The notes beneath the pieces are model-generated. The model had not been told where the DNA came from, made no database searches, and saw nothing but the letters and a program-made list of their open reading frames with translations. From an uncultured Bacilli bacterium (GTDB lineage: Bacteria; Bacillota_I; Bacilli_A; RF39; UBA660): a DNA stretch of 11,699 nt. Shown here piece after piece: positions 6,316 through 11,699 of the stretch; the stretch's first letter is position 1; each line of letters begins with the position of its first letter. The stretch covers positions 1 to 11,699 of the forward strand of contig CANQCQ010000015.1 in the NCBI GenBank assembly GCA_947589725.1, in the 5' to 3' direction. Position numbers and translations under genes: made by a program.

Positions 6316-8130
6316 TTGAAAAAATATCTTAATTTAAATTTAATTGAATTAATCATAAGTACTCTTCTTTTTATAATTGCTCAGTTTATATCTAATAATC
6401 ATTTATTACTAATTATTTCATATCTAATTATTACTTATAAAATATATATTATATCTATAAAACAGTTACTAAATAAAAATATATTTAATGAATATACTCT
6501 TATGATTTTAGCTTCATTAGGTGCTTTTTATATTGGTGAATATAATGAAGCTGTCATTGTGATGATTTTATACTCTTTAGGAGAATATTTATCTGATTTA
6601 GCTGTTGAAAAAAGTAAAGAATCTATTATTAGTTTAATGGATTTAAGGGTTGAAAAAGTGCATTTAGTTAAAGGAGAAAAAATAAAAGATGTCAAGTTAA
6701 AAGATGTAAAAGTTAATGATATATATAAACTATTTCTGGGAGAGAGGGTTCCATTAGATGGTGTTATTCTTGAAGGAAAGTCATTACTTGATACAGCTCC
6801 TATAACTGGAGAGTCTATTCCTAAAGTAGTTCATGAAAATGACAAAGTACTAAGTGGCTGTATAAACAAAGATTCTCTCTTAACAATAAAAGCAGAATCA
6901 ACACATGCCACTACAACTACTACAAAAATATTAAAATTATTAGAAGACTCTAATAAAACATCTAGTAAAACAGAAAAATTCATTACAAAATTTGCAAGTA
7001 TTTATACTCCAATAGTTGTATTATGTGCACTTATATTAATAATATTTCCAACTATTTTAACTGGATCAAATATAAATATTTGGCTATATCGTGGATTAGT
7101 ATTTTTAGTTGCTTCATGTCCTTGTGCTTTAGTAATATCTGTACCATTAGGTTATTTTTGTGGACTAGGAGTATCTTCACGTAATGGAGCAATTATAAAA
7201 GGAAGTAATGTTTTAGATGATTTATGTAACATAGATTATTTATTGTTAGATAAAACCGGTACTATAACAGAAGGAGTATTTGAAATTACTAAAATAAAAA
7301 CAAAAAATATAGAAGAAAAAGAATTTCTTAAGACAGTAGCATCAGCTGAAGTGTATTCTAATCATCCTATTGCTAAAGTAGTAAAAGATAAATGGAATGA
7401 TAATTTATATTCAATAACTAATTTTAAAGAAATAAGTGGTAAAGGCATAACTTGTAAAATTAATAATAAAGATATTATACTTGGGAATAAAAAATTATTA
7501 AGTGAGTATAATATAGAATGTGAAGAAGTATCTTATGCTGGTAGTATAATATATCTTTCTATTAATAAAGAATATAAAGGTTATATGATAATATCTGATA
7601 AAATAAAAGATTGTAATCTTGACCTATCAAAATTAAAAAGTGTTGTTAATAAAGATATAATTATTTTATCAGGAGATTCTAAGAACGTTGTTGAAAGTAT
7701 TTCTAAAAAATTAAAAATTAAGAATTTCTATTCAGAATTATTACCAGAAGAAAAAGTAGAAAAACTAAATTATTATAATAATCTTGGATCAACTATGTTT
7801 GTAGGGGATGGTATAAATGATGCTCCAGCCTTAGTTAAAGCAAAAGTTGGAGTATCTATTGGCAATATAAGTAGTGATGCTGCATTAGAAGCTAGTGATG
7901 TAGTTTTAATGAATGATAATTTAAATACTATTGCTAAAATAGTTAAAATAAGTAAAAAAACAAAGGAAAAAGTAAAACAATGCATAGTCTTTGCTCTTGC
8001 TGTTAAATTTATAATTTTATTACTAAGTTGTTTTGGTCTATCTAGTATATGGCTAGCAGTATTTGCAGATGTAGGTACAACTTTACTTTCTGTTTTGTAT
8101 ATTTTAACTTTATCATTAAAAAAATATTAA
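6316..8130 (+). CDS. P1B-2-type Zn/Cd/Pb-exporting ATPase (ZntA/CadA-like), no N-terminal metal-binding domain
   Basis: A membrane pump using ATP to expel soft divalent metals. Visible motifs are TGES (164-167, actuator domain), CPC in the membrane (268-270), DKTGT with phosphorylated Asp312, the HP pair (350-351) and GDGINDAP (498-505). The C-terminal helices hold Lys564 (LAVKFI) and Asp585 (FADVGTT), the Lys/Asp pair that marks the Zn/Cd/Pb subgroup rather than copper pumps. At 604 residues it is about 100 shorter than ZntA or CadA. The first TM helix begins about residue 10, so there is no N-terminal HMA domain and no CxxC. The start is TTG 6316 with AGAGGTG at 6302-6308, one base after the arsR stop. 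Probably induced by metal through the arsR operator. Zn versus Cd preference is not decidable here. Confidence 0.95.
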   Translation: MKKYLNLNLIELIISTLLFIIAQFISNNHLLLIISYLIITYKIYIISIKQLLNKNIFNEYTLMILASLGAFYIGEYNEAVIVMILYSLGEYLSDLAVEKSKESIISLMDLRVEKVHLVKGEKIKDVKLKDVKVNDIYKLFLGERVPLDGVILEGKSLLDTAPITGESIPKVVHENDKVLSGCINKDSLLTIKAESTHATTTTTKILKLLEDSNKTSSKTEKFITKFASIYTPIVVLCALILIIFPTILTGSNINIWLYRGLVFLVASCPCALVISVPLGYFCGLGVSSRNGAIIKGSNVLDDLCNIDYLLLDKTGTITEGVFEITKIKTKNIEEKEFLKTVASAEVYSNHPIAKVVKDKWNDNLYSITNFKEISGKGITCKINNKDIILGNKKLLSEYNIECEEVSYAGSIIYLSINKEYKGYMIISDKIKDCNLDLSKLKSVVNKDIIILSGDSKNVVESISKKLKIKNFYSELLPEEKVEKLNYYNNLGSTMFVGDGINDAPALVKAKVGVSIGNISSDAALEASDVVLMNDNLNTIAKIVKISKKTKEKVKQCIVFALAVKFIILLLSCFGLSSIWLAVFADVGTTLLSVLYILTLSLKKY

Positions 8131-8144
8131 AGGTATGATGTTTT

Positions 8145-9341
8145 ATGAAGAATAAAAAGATAATTATAAGTTCTATAGTAATATTATTTTTATTATGCTT
8201 TATACTCTTAATCTATCATTATTATAGAATTTTAACCGCAAAAATCTTAGTAGTGGAAAAGCCAAATAAAACACTCGAAGTTTATGATGAAGTTCATATT
8301 AGTGATTTATTACTAAATATAAATGGTAAATTAATAAATGATAAATTATTAGATACTTCACAAGTAGGAAAAAAAGAAATAAGTTTTGATTATATCAATG
8401 ATGATAAAATAAAAGTATCTTATAAATTAACTTATAAAGTAAAAGATACAACTCCACCAATTATAGGGGTTGACTCACCATATACAATAACTTTAGGATA
8501 TCAAGAAGATTTAGCAGCTGAATTTTTTTGCGGTGATAACTATGATAATACTCCAACCTGTGTAGTAGAAGGAGAATATGATACTAATAAAGTAGGAACT
8601 TATTATTTAAAATATCGAGGAATTGATAATAGTAAAAATGAAAATTCGGCTAATTTTATTTTAAATGTAGTAGAAAATGATGATACTAATAATAATGAAT
8701 ATGAAGAGCCCCAAACAATCTCTTTTGATGAAATAAAATCTAAATATAAAAATAAAAATACCAAAATAGGTATTGATGTTTCTAAGTGGCAAGGTAACAT
8801 TGATTTTAAAGAAGTAAAAAAATCTGGTGTAGAGTTTGCTATGTTAAGAGTTGGTAGTGAAGATAAAGATGGTAACTTATATGTAGATTCTACTTTTTTA
8901 AAGAATATTAAAGGTTTTAATGATGTAAATATTCCAGTTGGAGTTTACTATTATTCATATGCAGATAGTATTGAAAAAGCAACTAAAGAAGCTAAATGGG
9001 TTATAAAACAAATAAAGAAATACGATATAGACCTACCAGTAGTTTTTGATTGGGAAAATTGGGGAAATTATCAAGAATATAAACTGAGCTTCCATTCATT
9101 AACAGAAGTTGCTGATGCCTTTCTAACAACAATAGAAAAAGAAGGCTATAAAGGAATGCTTTATAGTAGTAAATATTATCTAGAAAATATTTGGTATAAA
9201 ACTAATTATAAAACATGGTTAGCTCATTACACTGATCAAACTAATTATAAAGGAGACTACTATATATGGCAATTATGTAGTAATGGTAGAGTTAGTGGAA
9301 TAGAAGATAACATGGTAGATATTGATATACTTTACAAATAA
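8145..9341 (+). CDS. Membrane-anchored muramidase: Ig-like domains plus GH25
   Basis: A 398-residue exported enzyme. A Lys-rich start and one TM helix (6-28) have no obvious cleavage site, so it is likely an uncleaved anchor. Two beta-rich Ig-like segments follow: about 36-100, then 101-176, the second opening with the DTTPPII signature of DUF5011-like domains. After an Asn/Asp/Glu-rich linker (176-190) the GH25 lysozyme domain occupies 205-398, with IDVSKWQG (Asp211), FDWEN (Asp302, Glu304) and the final VDIDI. It should cut peptidoglycan glycan strands next to the membrane. The ATG lies 14 bp after the ATPase stop, behind AAAGG, with no terminator between, so it is probably read from the metal-regulated promoter as well. 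Its GH25 domain differs clearly from the one at the left edge of the window. Confidence 0.92.
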   Translation: MKNKKIIISSIVILFLLCFILLIYHYYRILTAKILVVEKPNKTLEVYDEVHISDLLLNINGKLINDKLLDTSQVGKKEISFDYINDDKIKVSYKLTYKVKDTTPPIIGVDSPYTITLGYQEDLAAEFFCGDNYDNTPTCVVEGEYDTNKVGTYYLKYRGIDNSKNENSANFILNVVENDDTNNNEYEEPQTISFDEIKSKYKNKNTKIGIDVSKWQGNIDFKEVKKSGVEFAMLRVGSEDKDGNLYVDSTFLKNIKGFNDVNIPVGVYYYSYADSIEKATKEAKWVIKQIKKYDIDLPVVFDWENWGNYQEYKLSFHSLTEVADAFLTTIEKEGYKGMLYSSKYYLENIWYKTNYKTWLAHYTDQTNYKGDYYIWQLCSNGRVSGIEDNMVDIDILYK

Positions 9342-9403
9342 AAATTCTTTTTTCTATTTTTATATACAAAAAAAATTTAAAATAATATATAATAATTAAT
9401 ATA

Positions 9404-9410
9404 GGAGGGG
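9404..9410 (+). promoter_or_regulatory. Strong ribosome-binding site
   Basis: GGAGGGG lies 5 nt before ATG 9416, the best Shine-Dalgarno on the + strand here. A TATAAT at 9388-9393 lies just upstream, but no clear -35 is seen. High translation of this exported protein is likely. Confidence 0.6.
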
Positions 9411-9415
9411 TATCA

Positions 9416-9958
9416 ATGTTAAGAAGAGAACAAAAAATTAGAAACATTGTATTATTTACCTTATTTTCTCTTGTATTTATTGGTGTTGGATATGCAATTA
9501 TTAATTCAACATTAAATATTAATGGTAAGTTACAAATAAATAATTTAAAATTTGATGTTCATTTTGAAGATATCCAAGCTAGCCCTGAAAGTACAGTAGA
9601 GGCTACTGAATTAAAAATAAATGAATTAACAAATGTAAAACTAAATGTCAATTTAAAAAAGCCTGGCGATGTATATAAATTTACGGTTAAAGTAGTAAAT
9701 AAAGGAAATACTAATGCTGTCTTATCAAATTTAGAATTAAGTGGTTTAACTGGAGAACAAACTGGAACTGTCAGTTCTACAATAAAATATTCAGATGAAA
9801 TTGATGTTCAAGAATCAGATAAATTAACTCCTAATCAAGAAAAAACAATAGTAGTAACTATAAAATCAGACATTGATATATCTAATGATCAATTACCAAC
9901 AGCTGATGAGAACTTAACTCTTAATTTATCAATGGATTATGTTCAAGAAGAAGAGTAA
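9416..9958 (+). CDS. Small exported beta-rich protein, TasA/camelysin-like (tentative)
   Basis: 180 residues. A basic start (MLRREQK) is followed by one hydrophobic segment (9-29) ending in GVGYAIINSTLNING, then a wholly beta-type extracellular domain. PGDVYKFTVKVVNKGNTNAVL (83-103) resembles the PGD...F...N.G block of TasA/camelysin fibre proteins, and GVGYA is placed like the SipW-type signal-peptide end of that group. No protease or sortase motif (LPxTG) and no lipobox are visible; the C-terminus is acidic. The protein has no cysteine. A related gene starts at 11326. Function as a surface or matrix fibre subunit is inference; an uncleaved membrane-anchored protein is equally possible. It ends at a strong shared terminator. 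Confidence 0.8.
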   Translation: MLRREQKIRNIVLFTLFSLVFIGVGYAIINSTLNINGKLQINNLKFDVHFEDIQASPESTVEATELKINELTNVKLNVNLKKPGDVYKFTVKVVNKGNTNAVLSNLELSGLTGEQTGTVSSTIKYSDEIDVQESDKLTPNQEKTIVVTIKSDIDISNDQLPTADENLTLNLSMDYVQEEE

Positions 9959-9962
9959 TTAA

Positions 9963-9996
9963 AAAAAGTCTCACATCATTTGATGCGAGACTTTTT
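9963..9996. terminator. Strong bidirectional terminator between convergent genes
   Basis: The stem AAAAAGTCTC/GAGACTTTTT continues past one A-C mismatch into CATC/GATG, with an ATTT loop. The A-run on the left and T-run on the right make it work in both directions. It lies 4 bp from each stop: TAA 9956-9958 on the + strand and TAA 10002-10000 on the minus strand. Confidence 0.9.
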
Positions 9997-9999
9997 ATT

Positions 10000-10680
10000 T
10001 TAAATATATTTATAAATACTAATAATATAATTATTATTTTTAGTATTTTTTATAATTTTATTATACTTAAATTTACCTATTCTTCTAATACTAAATGTAT
10101 CACTTTCTTTCAACTTAACTGATAAACTTTTTAAAATATCATTATTATATAAAATCTCTTTATTTTTAAATTTTTCTTCAACTTGATTTCTTGAAGTATT
10201 AATAACTCTAGATATTACCGTATCAATCCTATTACTAGAGGCAATAATTTGTATCTCTTCATACTGTTTTCTATAATTCTTTAAAAAATCTAAATCTAAT
10301 TTTTCTAATTCAACAGAACTATTCTTCACACTTTTAAAATTAGATTCAAAATAATTTTGAAATAACTCTAAAATATAAATGTAATAAGAATCATTATCAA
10401 TAATTATATCTCCAAATACTTCATTTGATATTTGAAGAGAAAACATTGTACCTAGAATATCTTGATGCTTTAACTTAATTTTTGACTTAATTTTATATAA
10501 AATTACTTTAGGCAATTCTTTAGTATAAAAAATAACTTTTTCACTATCTGGATAAGGATAATATATCTTGTAGTTAAAGTCTTTTAATTTACTTTTTAAT
10601 TTTTCACAACTTTTAGAATCTAGAAAAAAAGTTGCTTGATCATTATAAAGTCTATTTAAATTTTTCTCTATATTAAACAT
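10000..10680 (-). CDS. ylmH: YlmH-family S4-domain RNA-binding protein
   Basis: 226 residues. The middle part holds the YlmH core motif LKHQDILGTMFSLQI then FGDIII (70-94). The C-terminal S4 domain (about 147-215) shows SSNRIDTVISRV, SRNQVEE, ILYNN and SIRRIGKF, which fit an alpha-L RNA-binding fold. YlmH binds the large ribosomal subunit, and in Firmicutes is linked to rescue of stalled peptidyl-tRNA complexes (ribosome quality control, RqcP2) and, by gene position, to division. The start at 10680 has GGAG 6 nt upstream (10690-10687); in-frame ATG 10692 and TTG 10698 lie within or before that site. The usual divIVA/ylm neighbours are absent. The N-terminal third is poorly conserved, so the family call rests on the middle and S4 parts. 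Confidence 0.85.
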   Translation of the reverse strand: MFNIEKNLNRLYNDQATFFLDSKSCEKLKSKLKDFNYKIYYPYPDSEKVIFYTKELPKVILYKIKSKIKLKHQDILGTMFSLQISNEVFGDIIIDNDSYYIYILELFQNYFESNFKSVKNSSVELEKLDLDFLKNYRKQYEEIQIIASSNRIDTVISRVINTSRNQVEEKFKNKEILYNNDILKSLSVKLKESDTFSIRRIGKFKYNKIIKNTKNNNYIISIYKYI

Positions 10681-10699
10681 ACAATTCTCCATAGACAAA

Positions 10700-10708
10700 A
10701 TTATAACA
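10700..10708 (-). promoter_or_regulatory. Extended -10 promoter for ylmH
   Basis: On the minus strand TGTTATAAT (10708-10700) is a full extended -10. No good -35 is present: that position is filled by the terminator hairpin of the upstream gene. The predicted start gives a leader of only about 12 nt before the ATG at 10680. Confidence 0.5.
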
Positions 10709-10733
10709 CAAAAAAATAGATCATTGATCTATT
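10709..10733 (-). terminator. Terminator of the small helical-protein gene
   Basis: A near-perfect palindrome AATAGATCA/TGATCTATT (10715-10733) overlaps the TAA stop (10734-10732) and runs into a T-run on the minus strand (10716-10711). It gives about 8 bp of stem with a 3-nt loop. Confidence 0.7.
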
Positions 10734-11163
10734 ATAAAAATTCCTTAATCTTTTCTACATACTCTTCTTGAACATCTACATATTCTTTTAATATTTTTAA
10801 AACATCATTACTTAAACCACCATGATTTAAAAATTTTCTTCCTTCAATAATTCCCATATTTAGTCCTTGCATAGTAAGTTCACTTAGTTTAGAAGTACTG
10901 CTATCAGTAATAGTTCTAATTTGTATACCATACCAAGTCATTACTTTAGCTACTCCAGAAGTATCTTTAGCTTTTAAATCTGCATATTGTTCATGTAACT
11001 TATTTATTTTTAAGGACATTTTATTATATCTTTGTATAATATCAAAAATTAATTGCTTAAATTTTTTATCTTCTACTTTTTCAAGTATTGCACTTAAAGC
11101 TTCAGTTCCCATACTGCAACCCTTATTTAATTCATCTAATACTAATAAATTTTGCTCATCCAT
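10732..11163 (-). CDS. Small all-helical protein of unknown function (ferritin-like bundle?)
   Basis: 143 residues, soluble, with no signal peptide. It appears to be all alpha-helix, in about four helices (3-30, 33-63, 70-110, 117-143), like four-helix-bundle proteins of the DUF2383/ferritin-like kind. I cannot assign a family with confidence. A conserved-looking centre reads SSTSKLSELTMQGLNMGIIEG (88-108); no paired ExxH iron site is visible. The start is set by GGAGGG at 11175-11170, 6 nt before the ATG at 11163; a longer frame to 11211 has no ribosome site. A TATAAT lies at 11208-11203. It has its own terminator and reads away from the exported-protein gene on the other side of the intergenic region. 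Confidence 0.75.
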   Translation of the reverse strand: MDEQNLLVLDELNKGCSMGTEALSAILEKVEDKKFKQLIFDIIQRYNKMSLKINKLHEQYADLKAKDTSGVAKVMTWYGIQIRTITDSSTSKLSELTMQGLNMGIIEGRKFLNHGGLSNDVLKILKEYVDVQEEYVEKIKEFL

Positions 11164-11198
11164 TAATATCCCTCCAATTTTATTGTGTCTCATAAGAA

Positions 11199-11222
11199 AA
11201 TAATTATACATGTAAAATTATT
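11199..11222. promoter_or_regulatory. 24-bp palindrome in divergent intergenic region
   Basis: Arms AATAATT (11199-11205) and AATTATT (11216-11222) flank the self-complementary TACATGTA (11207-11214). The only break is a symmetric A/A position on each side of the centre. It covers the TATAAT of the minus-strand gene (11208-11203), as an operator would. There is no candidate regulator in the window, and AT-rich DNA makes chance palindromes common. Confidence 0.4.
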
Positions 11223-11241
11223 TTAAATATCTTTTGTTTAA

Positions 11242-11270
11242 TTGAAAAATTATTAATTATAAAGTAAAAT
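11242..11270 (+). promoter_or_regulatory. Sigma-A promoter for the last gene
   Basis: TTGAAA (11242-11247), exactly 17 bp, TAAAAT (11265-11270). The predicted start is near 11277, giving a leader of about 50 nt before ATG 11326. Confidence 0.55.
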
Positions 11271-11325
11271 TAAATATAGAATCAAATAATATATCATATA
11301 TCATATGAAAGGTAGATGGCTGCTA

Positions 11326-11699
11326 ATGCGTAAAATGAAAAATAGAAAAAAGAAATTTCCAAAGTATTTTTTAGTTGCATCTTTAGGCATTTTCTTGTTT
11401 CTAGGAGTAGGTTATTCTGTACTACAATCTTCTTTAGGATTAGATGGAACTATTGTTAATTCAAGAAATAGTTGGGATGTTAAATTTCAAGATATTTCTT
11501 ATGCTGACGGAAGTGTCTCATCAACTGGAGTTGGTGTAGATAATGGAACAGGAAGTGTAGAAGGAACTGTTCAAAATATCAATTTAGATATACCTGGAGA
11601 CTTCTTTGAATTTAGTATGAATCTAGTAAATAATGGTACTCTTCCTGCAATAATTGATAGTAAAGAAATAACTTCATTATCAGAAGATCAAGCAAAATA
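11326..11699 (+). CDS. Second small exported beta-rich protein, paralogue of the 9416 gene (3' end outside window)
   Basis: 124 codons are visible and the frame runs off the right edge. A very basic start (MRKMKNRKKKFPK) precedes a TM segment (about 14-33) ending in GVGYSVLQSSLGLDG, aligned with GVGYAIINSTLNING of the gene at 9416. Further shared blocks are WDVKFQDI (50-57; compare FDVHFEDI) and PGDFFEFSMNLVNNGTLPAI (90-109; compare PGDVYKFTVKVVNKGNTNAV). A Gly/Ser/Thr-rich stretch (61-82) is extra. Start ATG 11326 is a choice: AAAGG at 11308-11312 is 13 nt upstream, rather far, and an in-frame ATG at 11305 has no ribosome site. As for its paralogue, a TasA-like fibre role is inference. Confidence 0.8.
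   Translation, partial: MRKMKNRKKKFPKYFLVASLGIFLFLGVGYSVLQSSLGLDGTIVNSRNSWDVKFQDISYADGSVSSTGVGVDNGTGSVEGTVQNINLDIPGDFFEFSMNLVNNGTLPAIIDSKEITSLSEDQAK

Noticed and set aside
7773..7985. Minus-strand open frame, 70 codons
   Set aside because: Antisense to the conserved GDGINDAP region of the ATPase.
8603..8800. Minus-strand open frame, 65 codons
   Set aside because: Antisense to the GH25 gene; no start signals.
9338..9363. AT-only hairpin after the second GH25 gene (ATAAAAAT/ATTTTTAT)
   Set aside because: Weak stem with no T-run after it; not a convincing terminator, so how the metal operon ends is unclear.

Overview
The window is a very AT-rich stretch from a low-GC Gram-positive bacterium, probably Bacillota. 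The evidence is strong AGGAGG-type ribosome sites, two GH25 muramidases, a FemAB-type peptidoglycan aminoacyltransferase, a GtrA protein, a DagK-type lipid kinase and a YlmH-type S4 protein. A gut-associated Bacilli/Mollicutes-like or clostridial lineage would fit, but that is inference. All readable genes use the standard code. All 13 stop codons seen are TAA or TAG, with no TGA. No phage, transposon, CRISPR or RNA gene was found, and there is no gene-free stretch longer than about 165 bp.

Layout. (1) Nt 1-1118: the 3' part of a secreted muramidase (YG-type wall-binding repeats, then GH25), closed by a clean hairpin terminator that begins in the stop codon. (2) Nt 1197-3376: a membrane-lipid group of GtrA-like protein, diacylglycerol/lipid kinase and YjdF-like polytopic membrane protein, the last two translationally coupled. 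(3) Nt 3454-5892: an apparent operon of an unrecognised two-TM membrane protein, a FemAB-type aminoacyltransferase and a Cys-His-Glu transglutaminase-like protein, closed by a strong terminator. (4) Nt 5951-9341: a metal-efflux operon. A good promoter and a CzrA/SmtB-type palindromic operator precede an ArsR/SmtB repressor with a complete alpha-5 Zn site. A P1B-2 Zn/Cd ATPase without an N-terminal metal-binding domain follows, and 14 bp further on there is a membrane-anchored Ig-like + GH25 muramidase. (5) Nt 9416 to the end: two related single-TM exported proteins on the + strand, resembling TasA/camelysin-type beta proteins. They flank two minus-strand genes, a stand-alone YlmH-family S4 protein and a small all-helical protein. 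The second exported protein runs off the window.

Taken together, most genes act at the envelope: muramidases, peptidoglycan bridge formation, lipid phosphorylation and possible surface fibres. The best-supported regulatory circuit is the ArsR-operator-ATPase unit. The least understood parts are the exported protein pair, the unknown membrane protein beside FemAB, and the muramidase that appears to share the metal-responsive transcript.
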